Notes under the pieces: generated by a model
Told to the model about the DNA's origin: nothing
Database searches by the model: none
What the model saw: only the letters and a program-made list of their open reading frames with translations
In this document: in pieces, positions 23,753-36,429 of the stretch
How the letters are laid out: each line of letters starts with the position of its first letter
Position numbering within the stretch: position 1 is the first letter of the stretch
DNA from: Euonymus europaeus
Taxonomy: Eukaryota; Streptophyta; Magnoliopsida; Celastrales; Celastraceae
Length of the DNA stretch: 64,000 bases
Assembly: GCA_963580455.1 (NCBI GenBank)
Contig: OY756968.1
Span: forward strand, 18,755,996 to 18,819,995
Reading direction: 5' to 3'
Made by a program: the position numbers and the translations under genes

Positions 23753-24039
23753 TGCCTATTTTAAATAAATAAAGATCTCATATATCTAGCACTGATTTTT
23801 TATATAAATGAAAACTCATGTAGTAATCATTATCCAAAACAAAAGTCCATCAGTACTAATGGACCATCACCATAAGTCTATGAATAGATTGCCATCTAAT
23901 TAGTAATTACATACTTCTCTTATCCACAATAGCTAATGTCCAAATTCATCAACAATTGTAGCTAATCCCCACAAAATCACAACCAATATGAGCACAATAC
24001 TAATTCTACTCTACATAAAAAATATATATGTATGATATC

Positions 24040-24834
24040 TGAAAGTTCGGTGTCTCTCACCAAGATCATTAGTTAACAAAATATGGAAACAAAATGCGGA
24101 AAATGAAAAACAAATCAGAACACCATGATTTTAACGAGGAAACTTTACTGGGAAAAACCTCGAGTCTATGAGCGACCAACCTTCAGAAACAATCCATTAA
24201 TCACAAATCAAGAATATAACCCTATCTTTGACCTAAAAACATTGCTCGTACATCCCATTCATTTAGTGTATGTTTCAACTCAACACTCAATCCACTTTGG
24301 TAGAGCTTGCTTTTGGTGCCTCTAAAAGACTTCATAAACAAGGAATCATTCTCACCAATAACATAAATGAACTATGAAACTCTCTTTCTCAAGCTAATCT
24401 CTCAATTTACATGAATAATCTCATCATTCCAATGATAATATGAGAGAGAATAAAATGACGACCGAATCTCAAATATTTGGGAATTAAGCGTAGCTTCCGG
24501 AAATCCTAACACTTGATGACCGCTTCTTATAAAGTGTCCCATAATCATCTTGATAAGTTTCTCTAGATTATAATAATATCTGAAAATTATATACAGAACA
24601 AAATAATAATGATAAAACATAAGTCTCCAATTGAGATTGATTATTTATGCACAAGAGACACCACATTACATTAAACATTTATCCACCAAGTGTTTTAACT
24701 AAAGTAAAAATCCATTAGATAAACCAAAAAACTTCAAACACATCACATACTTATCTCACGATAGTCAATTATCAAATTTGTTAATATATCTCACAATTGT
24801 CAATAATTATTTTTTCTTAAAAAATAAACCAACA
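24040..24834 (-). mobile_element. Solo LTR of a copia element
   Basis: The 795-bp segment begins TGAAAGT and ends CCAACA on the plus strand, that is TGTTGG to ACTTTCA on the minus strand. It is flanked by a perfect 5-bp target duplication, ATATC (24035-24039 and 24835-24839). Its inner part (AACGAGGAAA, GGGAAAAACCT, GAGTCTATGAGCGAC) matches the LTR at 38523-39439 and, more weakly, that at 48394-49411. A lone LTR with a target duplication arises by recombination between the two LTRs of one element. Confidence 0.85.
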
Positions 24835-24839
24835 ATATC

Positions 24840-27224
24840 TTTAATAATCATCGTGATAACAAATTAACAACAAAAAGCAGGAGTTCTATAATGTTAGCAT
24901 AAAGAAGAAGATCATATTTGTTAGTTAATCAAGTAAGGCTAAAGCCTATCGGCAATGGAGAACCCCAAATCAATCTTGCAAAACAAAAAATGAAAAAGAG
25001 AAAAATAAGTTGAATGAGAGACAGAGTATATACATTACTACCTTGAGGTTGACTTGCAAGTTGCTGAGCTATGAGATCATTATCTAAACCTGAAGCTTCA
25101 GAGCACAACCTCACAAAAAAAAACTTCAATCATCTAACTCGTTGAGAATTAGACTGGTTCAACTTTTTTCGTAAAGAAAGCGAAAAATATAGGAAAAAAC
25201 TTGGAGTAAAACAAATAACAAACATGGCATACCCCAAAGCTTGATGATGGAAAAGCAGCAGGTAATCAATATATAGGCAGAAGCAAGAGAAGAAGCAATA
25301 ATAATAAGCACATGTGCTACACACCATTGGGTACTCGATAAAAATAGTGTACATAATCTAGGGCAGAAGAAGATGAAGGCACATGATAAAAAGAAAATGG
25401 GCTCAAAGGTTAGATGAAATGAGAAGCTTGTCAAAAGTCAAAATAACATGAACTTAAGGTCAGAAACTATAAACAATATTCATCAAGATATATATGAGTG
25501 AGGAAGCCAAAAAAAAAATCTGCATATTGAATGGAAATCAATGAGAATAAGATGGGAGCATGCACTTAAAGATGAGTAAGAGTCTCAAACTTAATTTACA
25601 TGGTGGCATTGTGGTTAGGTAAGAAAAGGGCACTTAAGAACAAACAAAGGGAAAGTCAAGCATGGAAGGTGCTTATAATAATTTGAAGCAATTATGGAAG
25701 AGAACTATAGCAAACAACGTACCTCAGAGTGTATTAAAGTCTGAGAAGAATATGAAAGTGATGACATGAAACAACCAAGGAAATAATGAGCAAGTGAATA
25801 TGCAAGGCTAATCCATGTGAGCGCACCACAACTGGAACTCTCAAAATAAAGCTAGCCAAGACCAAAAAAGAAAGAATAGAAATTTAATGGAGGATAATGA
25901 TTAATAAGTAGTCAATTGTCAAATACTAACTAATCATTAAAAGAGCAGTTATTAAGACTTTATTATGGGCAAAGATGATTTGTGATTAAGTGCTGATAAA
26001 TAGTTGTACGATCTTTACCAATTGGAGTAATCCATCACTACTGTTCATTGATCAAAATCTAAGCAAATATCAGTCAATGCCACGAAAAATTGAGAAACAT
26101 GAAAATGAAAGCCATTCAATATTGACCCGTTAGTGCAGTGCTACATGACAGCATCCTTCTTCTTACGGGTAGGAAGAGCCACACAATTATTCACCCACCA
26201 GTAAAAGAAAGAGATTATAAGCCCATCACCACCACAGTGTTCATCATTTCCTTCAAGAAGATGACCCAACCATCAACACTTGCAAAAGAATTGATGAAGG
26301 CATTTGGAATTTACCTTTAAAGCTCATCTAGCCTTTCCCTCAAGAGCTGTACCCAAGTACTTTTCGCCAACTCACACCAATTCAAGCAGAAGAACAGGAT
26401 AATTGGATTCAGAGAAGAATCATAGCCAAAAGATTCTATAAATCTGCAACAAAAACATTAAAAAATAAATAAAGAATAAAATATTAGCTCGATGAAGAAA
26501 ACAATGCAAGGCAGACAATCCCAAAAAGGAATTAAAAATGAGATAGTAGAGAACGCCTAATAAATTTACATAACAACTACAATTTTATACAATGGGACTT
26601 CACCAATTTTTCAAAATTATAAATTCAAAAAGCAATATAAAATAAAGTAAGCTTAAAGTAGAGAGAATTCATTAAAAAATGTGATAGTTAATCAAATCAC
26701 AAACACAGGACTCCAATAATTTGAAGCCTTGTTGTGCAACTCATTGAATTAAAGTTAACACTTTTTTTCAAATATTTAAAGACCGATCAACTGGAATATC
26801 TATTTGTTTCAGACATAGATATCACTTTGAGAATGAAATAAAGGGGAAAAATTTGCTGTCCAGCAAGGGGCTTATATTAGTGTGCTTCTTATTTCATACC
26901 GAGACTTCTTTTCAAGCCTTCTACACTTTTTGGAATGTTTTGTCCATTAGGTTATAGTTCCTTATCCTTTTCATTTCTTAGAGTTTAGGGTTTTTCCTCA
27001 AGTAGCACTTAGTTATTTGGCATCTTTTATGAACTCTTCAAAAAAAAATGCAGTAACATACATAAATTGCTCAGATCAGTAATATTGCATGAGATCTAAA
27101 CTCAATAAGAATATAGATTCATTAACATGAAAACATTTAACAAAGAACCTTTAGTTTTTGGAAAAAATTAAACGAGGCGAAACAACAGTCAAGAAGACCA
27201 AATTAAGTTTCATGATAAACTAAC
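24840..27224. other. Non-coding stretch with one unassigned exon-like piece
   Basis: On the minus strand 25113-25045 reads LCSEASGLDNDLIAQQLASQPQG and ends at a GTAGTAATG donor-like site. It may be an exon, but I cannot assign it. The rest is AT-rich with no repeats I can delimit. Any 3' exons of the RNA polymerase III subunit pseudogene would be expected here, yet I do not recognise them. Confidence 0.35.
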
Positions 27225-28131
27225 CCTTGTACCAAAACATTGAATCTCTGGATCTCTTCACCCTTCTTTTTCTCTCTCAGCAATAACAGCATGTTCAAAA
27301 CTTTTTATACCCTGATAATCCAAATGCGACATAGTTAGTAGACATCACCTACCATGAATTCGAGTTAAATAAAGATAACACAGCATTATTGAGAAGCTTG
27401 CAATAAATTTCTAAAAACTACTGGAAATCTTACCTTCACATTAATAAAGGGAAGCATACTTTTAAGAGAATGTAGTTCAAAATGGACTCCACTTTTACTA
27501 GCTCCAGATGATAAAACTTTCAACTTATAGATATCCAAAGCCCTAACACGCTGAAGATTATGATGGCCAAGAGATGGAAAAAGAAAAACCTAAAATCCAT
27601 TTTTATTCTTGGAGTTGTAAAATTGATTCCCATACAGTATTTGCATCTATATACAACTGTGTCCCAAATTCTTTCCATGTCAAGTGTGATAAGTATGGAT
27701 GCTAATCTTGAAGTCATAACAATATCGATACTCTTCGAAACCTACACAAAAGAAATCATCATAGAGGAAAATATTAGAAGGATAGTTGGATGGGAGGAAA
27801 ACTATGTCCTTAATCCTTATCAATATAATCTTCAAAAAGAGGAAAATAACAATATGAAGAAAAATTAAGAGTTTTCTTGGCCCAAGATATAACAAAGTAG
27901 TAAAAGATCCTAAGGTCTCACAAATCTATGAAAGAAAAAGGTAGCTACTAGGCAGTACGAAGAAGAAGACTAAGCAACAGTGATCAATAGCAATAACAAA
28001 AGGAACCAGTATTAGTCATTCTAAACCTCTAAAAGATTATCAGCATACAAGATTACGGTCAAATTAACATTGAAACATAAGAAACAAGAAGTTCTTCAAA
28101 GAAACTAATCGTATCAATTAGACAATAATTA

Positions 28132-28468
28132 TGTGAGAGTTCTAGATCAAGAACCCTCTCGTTGATCAATCAGGAAGGCAAGACTTAAGAATGGAAACTT
28201 TAAGAAGAAACAAGAAAGAGAAGAATTGCTTTATTATATTCACGATCCCTTTTACAGAGTACAAAACCATGTATTTATACAACACTACATATGAGATCAA
28301 CCATCTAAAATTAGCTTCCATCATACGCAGTAATCTCCTCCCTTCATTCCTCCAGCAATAGCCACGTGATGTATCAATGCAGCTGTTGTAACAAACTCTC
28401 CTGCCAAACTCAACAGAATGCTCCAACAAACTTCCCCTCCAAGAACTACGACTCTTAAGTCTCTGACA
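28132..28468 (-). repeat. 3' LTR of the second gypsy element
   Basis: On the minus strand this copy begins TGTCAGAGACTTAAG directly after the polypurine tract and ends AACTCTCACA. The target duplication AATTA lies outside it. Confidence 0.95.
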
Positions 28469-28479
28469 ATCCACCCTCC

Positions 28480-31400
28480 TTAGAAAACCTTGCCCACAAG
28501 GTCAGGATATCTAAGGGCTAACTCATTATAACGAATCCAAGTTGCATCCACTTCAGTCTGCTCAGACCACTGCACCAACACCTCAACAACTCCTTGGTTA
28601 CTTCTTTTAATGAGCCTTCTCTGCAAAACCTTCTCAGGCAAGGGTAAAATCTGTCCATCTGTATCAATAGGAGGTAATATAGTTGAAACTGAACAAGCAT
28701 CTCCCAATCTTCCTTTTAACTGAGACACATGAAAGACAGGATGTATCTTAGAGGTCTCAGGCAGCTGCAACTTATATGCCACTGTACCAATCTTTTGCAC
28801 AATTTGAAAAGGACCAAAAAATCTTGGAGCCAACTTCAAACATCTCCTTTGAGCTACTGAAATTTGCCTATAGGGTTATAGCTTAACATAAACCCAATCC
28901 CCCACAGGAAATTCCACATGCCTCCTCTTTTTATCAGCAAATCTCTTGTAGGAATTCTGGCTCTTCTGTAAATTGTGCTTTAAAAGGATCAACATTTCCT
29001 CCCTACTTTTCAAATAACAGTCCACACTATGAACCGCAGTTGTTCCCTGCACACAACTACACAAAATTGGGGGCGAGATACCATACACGAGCTCGAATGG
29101 AGTGAACTGGGTACTCATGTGCTTGGTGGTATTATAGCAAAATTTTGCAAGAGAAATCCATGTAACCCACGACTTAGGTTGATGATGAACATAACACCTC
29201 AAGTACTGCTCAAGTGCTTTATTGACTGCCTCAGTCTGTCCATCAGACTGTGGATGGTAAGGAGTGGACATGTTCAGCTTGGTGCCTTGGAGATCCCATA
29301 AAGTTTTCCAAAAGAGACTAGTAAACACCGAATCCCTATCAGAAACAATCCTTTGAGGGATACCATGTAGTCGAAAGACAACCTCATAGTAAGCTTGTGC
29401 CACACTAACAGCTGTATAAGGGTGAGATAGAGGCAAGAAGTGAGCATATTTAGAGAGCCTATCTACAACCACAAAGATCACAGACTTTCCCTAGGAAAGT
29501 GGAAGACCATCTATAAAATCAATGCTAACATCAGTCCAGATAGCTTCAGGCAGTGGAAGAGGCTGCAAAAGTCCACCTGGATAAGCATTCTGACCTTTAG
29601 TTATCTGACAAATCTCACAAAATTTAATGTAATTCTTCACATCTTTTTTAAGACCTTTCCAAATAAACTCCTTGATTTTATGCATAGTTTTTTCATATCC
29701 CTTGTGTCCTGCAACAGGTGAAGAATGGAAATGTTGCAGAATTTGTGATATCACAGTAGGCACCTTAGGAATCACAATTCTAGCCTTATAAAAAATCAAT
29801 CCATGATGTAAGGAATATTGATCAATAACACCAACTCCTTTTTCTGCAAACTGAGATAATAGAGCGTGGAGCTCAAGATCTAAAGAATAAGAATTCTTTA
29901 TTGTGTCAAAGAAATCTGGAGAAGGAATAGACAAAGCCATTAAAAACAAGACAGGAGTAGAGTGTTCCTATCGAGAGAGAGCATCAGCCACCAAATTTGT
30001 GCTACCTTGCTTATATTCCACTACAAAGTCATAGCCAATCAACTTTGACAACCATTTATGTTGGAGAGGAGTGCCAATTTTTTGTTCCAAAAGAAACTTC
30101 AAGCTGTAATGATCAGTTTTGACAATAAAGAAATGTCCCAAGAGAAATGATCTCCATTTTTGCACTGCTGTCACTAGTGCAAAAAATTCCTTCCCATATG
30201 TAGAAAAATGAAGTGCCTTGCCTTTAAGAACAGCACTAAAGAAAGCAATGGGATGCCCTCTTTGCATTAAAACAGCCCCCACCCCTGTTCCAGATGCATC
30301 ACATTCGATGGTGAAAACTTCTTTAAAGTCTGGCAAAGACAGAACTGGTGGATTAGTAACCACCTACTTCAAGGTTTTAAAAGCTTGTTCTGCCTCTTGA
30401 GTCCAAAAAAACCCATCCTTCTGTAATAATTTGTTCAATGGAGCTGAAATAGAAGCATATCCTTGAATGAATTTCCTATAATATCTAGTAAGCCCAAGGA
30501 ACCCCCTTAATGCCTTGACAGTGGTAGGTGTTGGCCACTGAAGCATGGCCTCCAACTTCTTTGGATCGGTTTTAATACCTTCCTTGGTAATAATATGGCC
30601 CAAATATGAGACTTCTGACACAGCAAAACATCATTTAGAACGTTTAGCATACAACTGATGCTGCTGCAGTAACTGCAAAGTAGCTGACATATGTTTTTCA
30701 TGCTCATTCAAACTCTTGCTATAAACCAAAATGTCATTAAAAAAAACCAGAATAAATTTCCGTAAATAAGGCTTGAAGACTTCATTCATTAAACTTTGAA
30801 AAGTGGCTGGGGCATTTGTAAGTCCAAAAGGCATTACTAAGAATTCATAATGACCTTGATGTGTCCTAAAAGCAGTTTTTGGAATGTCTTTCTCTGCCAT
30901 CCTAATCTGGTGATATCCAGATCTTAGATCAAGTTTTGAAAAAACCACAGCCCCATGTAGCTCATCCAGCAATTCATCAATTATTGGTATAGGAAATTTA
31001 TCCTTAATGGTCACCTTGTTAACTCCTCTATAATCAATACACATTCGCCAACTTCCATCAGCTTTCCTTACTAAAAGTACTGGACTTGAAAAAGGACTCA
31101 TACTAGTCCGAATAACCCCAGAAGCAAGCAATTCTTGTACTATTTTTTCTATCTCACTTTTCTGGAAATAAGGATATTTGTATGGTTTTAAATTGACAGG
31201 AGTAGCTTCATCCTTGAGGATGATCTGATGATCATGAGATCTGGCAGGAGGTAGGCCTCGTGGTTCCTCAAAAATGTTTGAATAACTATCTAATACTGCT
31301 GTGATAACAGTAGGAATAGAAGGAACATGCTCCATTTGAGAAACCTCCATCAAGTCCAAAAATAATCCATGCCTCTCATGTGCTTGCAAATTGGTGGTAC

Positions 31401-33003
31401 TGGTAAGTGATACCAAAGAATCTGTCTGCTGGGCAATTCCTCTTAAAGTAACTGACTTATTATGGAAGTAAAAATCCATAGTCAATTTACTAAAGTTCCA
31501 GTTTATATCCCCTAAAGTTTGTAACCACTGAATACCTAATACCATGTCACAGCCTCCCAATTCCAACACAAAACAGTCTGTCACAAATTCCAAACCTTGA
31601 CATTTGAAACTCAAACCTGGTATTTTACCCCGACAATGCAGTATATCACCATTAGCTATTTTAACTGGAGTTTCCAATACAGTAAAATTTCTACCCTTGA
31701 ACTGAGCTGCCACAGAAATGTCCACAAAGTTATGAGTGGAACCACTGTCCACTAATATGATCATTTGTAATTTGCCAATAGTACCATACAGCCTCATAGT
31801 ATGGGGACCATTTGAACTAGAAATGGCATATAAGGATATGTGTGGCAAGGATTCAGAAGGAACAGTAGAAGTAAAACTAGATTGAAGAAGATCTAAAACT
31901 ACTTGACTGGCATCTTCAGAAGAAAAAACTGTTGATTTTTCTTGATCAATTTGTTCTAATTGATCCTTAGACATATCCAAGTAAAACAACTTTGGAGTGG
32001 CACACTTATGTCCAGGTTGCCATTTGGCATCACAGGAAAAACATAAACCCTTCTGGCGCTTCTCCCTAATTTGTTGATCATTAATTTTCTGTACTGGCCA
32101 TTGTTTTTGAGACTCCACAGGGTAAGTCAGAGCCAAAGGTTTGGGAGGTCCCTCAATAGCCAAAGGTTGTTGAGGAACAGTATTATAAACTGGTCCTCTA
32201 ATATCAGTTGACCAATTCCTCCACATCTTTTTGGTAAGAGCCACAGAGTCTTCCTGCATTTTTGCTAACTCAAAAGCTTCTAAAAGATTTTGAGGCCGAA
32301 ACATTTTAACTGCAATTCGAATCTCCTCCTTTAATCCTCCCAAAAAACAACTCAATTTATATGCTTCGGATAACCCATGCAAACGAATAACAATATCTTC
32401 AAATTTTCCTTTATATTCCTCAACAGTGGTAATTTGTCTCAATCGCATTAAGTCCTCCATAGGGTCAGTCAATGGAGTCAACCCAAACCTAGACCTCAAT
32501 GCCTTACATAAATCCAAAAAATTTGTGATAACCCCAGAACTTTCAATCTCATTAAACCAAGTAAGAGCTCTACCCTCCATATAATACGAAGCAGTTGGAA
32601 CCTGTTGGAAAGGAGGTACCTGATAGAAAGCAAAATATTGAGTAGCCTTCTAGATCCAAGAAGTTGGATCTTCTCCTGAAAAGCGTGGAAAATCAAGTCG
32701 CAGACCACGATGAGGAAAATCAGGCGAATTACGCAAACCTGGAGGATGGTGCCCCTCATGAATTTGATCCTCAGGAGCAATAGGACCAGGCCGTTGAATT
32801 GGTGGTTCCAGATGGGCCATACGATCAACAAGTTCAGCAAAAGATTTCTGCAATTGCTCAGCCAAAGCACTTTGTAATTCGTCCTTTTGATGAAGAATAT
32901 CAGCTTGAATAGCAAGAAAGCGCTCTTCATGGCGAGCATTAACAGCATCTTGACGTGCTTGAGAAGCCAAAAATTGTTGTTCCAATTGCGAATTAGAAAC
33001 CAT
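28480..33003 (-). pseudogene. Gypsy gag-pol polyprotein with in-frame stops only
   Basis: From the ATG at 33003 the frame runs through gag ([20 protein letters not shown]), a zinc knuckle ([14 protein letters not shown], 32048-32007), protease ([12 protein letters not shown]), reverse transcriptase ([29 protein letters not shown] in place of the usual DD motif), RNase H (ECDASGTGVGAVL), integrase (HHCC domain, then FVVVDRLSKYAHF and YHPQSDGQTEAVN) and a chromodomain-like tail (VVEVLVQW..DATW). Stops fall at about 32650, 30631, 30364, 29968, 29491 and 28880. Most of the frame is otherwise continuous, so decay was mainly by point mutation. The first Asp of the RT FxDD motif is Asn. Confidence 0.9.
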
Positions 33004-33033
33004 GATTGGAGAATGGACCCCTCTGATACCAAT

Positions 33034-33370
33034 TGTGAGAGTTCTAGATCAGGAACCCTCTCGTTGATCAATCAGGAAGGCAAGACTTAAGAATGGAAAC
33101 TTTGAGAAGAAACAAGAAAGAGAAGAATTGCTTTATTATATTCACGATCCCTTTTACAGAGTACAAAACCATGTATTTATACAACACTACATATGAGATC
33201 AACCATCAAAAATTAGCTTCCATCATACGCAGTAATCTCCTCCCTTCATTCCTCCAGCAATAGCCACGTGATATATCAATGCAGTTGTTGTAACAAACTC
33301 TCCTGCCAAACTCAACAGAATGCTCCAACAAACTTCCCCTCCAAGAACTACGACTCTTAAGTCTCTGAAA
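33034..33370 (-). repeat. 5' LTR of the second gypsy element
   Basis: It pairs with 28132-28468. Its outer end has changed from TGTC to TTTC on the minus strand. The inner end CTCACA is followed by AT and the tRNA-Met primer site. Confidence 0.95.
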
Positions 33371-33843
33371 AATTATATTCCTCAAAAAGAATTTGAGGCC
33401 TACCTACCCCAAAACTGTTTTCTCAATTCGACCTTTCACCATTTGTGCAGCATTTTTGTTATCGACATGTTCAAGTTCTGCAGTAATTATGGGGGTGCTA
33501 GTATTTTTAGCTCCATTAATAATTTCTTTAATACGAGGAAGTCCTTGTGTTATATCTATCACATAGTCAACGAATCAACATAGATTGGATTCAAAGATAG
33601 CTATAACTCAAACAATGAAGGCGATCAACAAGGGTACTCATGCGGGGCAACTCCAGCAAAGTGAAAGGTTTTCAGCATCATTTGTGTCCCTGGTTCTCCA
33701 ATACTTTGAGCTCCAATCGCCTCAATGGCAGTTCCAGCTTCGACTCTTTTTGCACGATAACGAGCGAAGCAAGTCTCCAAAAAAACCTATAACATTATCC
33801 AATATAAGTATTACATCTACAGAAATTCTTACATAAGTCAATT

Positions 33844-34870
33844 TGAAACTTTATTCATCAAAGTAATTTGCTTTGCACTCAAATAATTTTTTTCCATTGA
33901 AGGCCTAAACCTTGAATTGTTTTAATATACTAGTTCATCAAAGCTTCAAAAAGAAAGGGTTTGAATCATATTTTGTTTCAATATAATAGTATAGATACTT
34001 GAATATTTCGACAAATAACGGAACATACAAGAATTCATGGGCACACCACAGGCCGCAACAATAATTCCCACCAGAGTAGAAGGGGAAAAAGGGTCTCAAA
34101 ATTATTGGGGGAAGAAGAGACATTCAAAGGAACAGAAACATAACAATTCAGCAGATTAAAAGCCTTTAAATGCTTACACATTAGTCAAAAGGATAACTAC
34201 TAATCCAACTTTTCTAGATCAAAACTACAAAGACTGACCAAATTTTCATTTGTAATAGGATCAGTCGTAAGTGTGAGGCCCCATCCTACAATGAGCATAG
34301 ATTAGTAACCTAATATTGAATATATGGTAGACTGCATATTTAACCTACAATGTGCCATTTGGTTTGTTGATGTTTTTTATTTATTTATAAGTGGAACCTT
34401 TCCAAGGTTGCGCCTCATTATCCACATCCGTTTTTTACACTAAAAATGATAATAAGATGATATGATACTTCGAGAATAGATGCCTCCAATTGACAACTTC
34501 AGATGTGCTGGCCTCCAAGAGAGAGAAAAGAAAAAAAAACCTCAAGCCAAAGCCAAGTATCCAGGATACCTAACCCTTTTACAGCCTTTCTACCCTTTCA
34601 ACAACTAAAACCTTAAACCTAACTAGATCAATCATCAACACCTTCCTCCTTCCATTTTCAGGAAACAAAAAAGAAAAAGAAAACTAGTGTCTTGCCCACA
34701 AGTTGCACCGGGCTATGGCCCATTTAATTGTCAAAAACCCAGACCCAAAAATTGAAGGGCTACAGATACGCCAGAAGAAAGCCCAAGCACAAGCGTGTAA
34801 AAACAAATTGCCAAATTCGCCACAGAATTGCCAGAAAATTTCCAATTTTAGAATGGTTAATCGCCACAGA
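33844..34870. other. Non-coding stretch inside the RPC1 pseudogene
   Basis: Exons for the middle of RPC1 would be expected here but none is recognised, which suggests an internal deletion or heavy decay. There are A-rich runs near 34520 and 34670 and no delimited repeat. Confidence 0.45.
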
Positions 34871-35587
34871 ATTGCCAGAAATCTTCTAGAATCTCAGATC
34901 AGATTTCTTCCCTTCCATAGCAGCAGGATCCATGCCATCATCTCCATAAAGAAACTGTACAATTCCTCCACTTTCATTTCACACAGTGTCATCATACTGA
35001 ATGGATAAGTCCTCCAATGCCTTCATCAGTCTACGAGACATGTACCCAGTATCAGCAGTTTTCACCTGCATGAGTCATAGTATTTTAACAACAATGTCCT
35101 TTTAGAATTGAGAAATTTAAAGAGGGATACAAATAGTCCAACCGTAATTTCAGCACTTAATTTGTTATTTCAAACTTCTGTTAAGTTTGACTGACTTTAG
35201 TCGAACTTGAAAGGAGGAATGTGTCGACTTAATTTAAAGCTTAAGAGGGTAATGTCCATCTAATTTTTAATGCTCAAGAGTGTAATTGTCCAATTTGTTC
35301 TGTAAATAGAAGGGGGCATCTGTCTTTTGCTGAAACTTCAAGGGAGGTGACAGTATTTCATTCTTCTAAATTTGAGGTGCTTAGAGCCTTAGGCAACAAC
35401 ATAAATTGTACCTGATGGTGTTATGCACTTATTTATAGCCATAGCTATTGGCGAGGATCCAATTTCTGGTAAAATTGTACCACCGATTTCCTATTATAGC
35501 TCATAAGTGCATACCTTCACTATGCCACCCAACAAACCAAATGGTAAAATTCACAGAAAAAGAACGATGAAAACACTTCCCACCTTA

Positions 35588-35737
<150 letters not shown>

Positions 35738-36429
35738 TTAAGAAATAAAATCTTTCAATGCCTCACAAGTTTGTGATTCGCTATTCAACTAAAATTTAGA
35801 AAAATAACCAACAAAAGGGTATAGAACTCACAACAAGCGTTTTGGATTTTCTAGGGAAATGAGGCAGACTCCGCTCTAGGAATCCATTTGGTGCACGATG
35901 ACCCCCGATCGACTGCTGACCAACACGGGCAACCATTTGGCTAATATTAATAGGAGATCCTTTGGAGCCACATTGAGACATAATCAAGGGGCTGTTTCTC
36001 CAATGTAATGTTTCCATGCATACCTGAGAAAGATAGGAACAAAATATAGCATAAGATAGGTCCTAAACACGGATAAAAATTTACACTTAAAAGTAATAAA
36101 ATCAAGCAACAATTACCATCCATGAATTCAGTATTCATATAGGAATTTCTAAATGAACACATTTTTAGATCCTTATCCGTGCAGTTAAATCTCGAATTTT
36201 ATTCAATATGCCAGATATCTCCGCTTCAAGTGTTTGAGGAGCATCACAACCAGGTTGAAGTTTTAGCTTTCCTTCATTGAAGTCGTGTATTTTCTGATCA
36301 CACTTTCGATAATTAACCAAAAGTGTGTTTTCCTCATGAAGTTTTTCTTTTGGATGAACATCATCAATCCCAATTGAAAAACCATGATTACCGATCCATC
36401 GAGCACTGCCAACCAGCATATTAAAAATG

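Larger units (their letters stand above)
28132..33370 (-). mobile_element. Ty3/gypsy LTR retrotransposon inserted in the RPC1 pseudogene
   Basis: The full-length element is 5,239 bp with 337-bp LTRs at 28132-28468 and 33034-33370. The target duplication is AATTA (28127-28131 and 33371-33375). On the minus strand the primer site TGGTATCAGAG follows the 5' LTR after two bases, and AAGGAGGGTGGAT precedes the 3' LTR. By eye the LTRs differ at about six positions, near 2%. It splits the pseudogene between the exon ending [15 protein letters not shown] and the exon starting VSKSIDIVMTS. Confidence 0.95.

Noticed and set aside
24929..25434. Three overlapping minus-strand ORFs with hydrophobic stretches
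   Set aside because: They are low-complexity Phe/Leu/Ser frames in AT-rich DNA; only the short LCSEASGLDNDLIAQQL piece looks exon-like.
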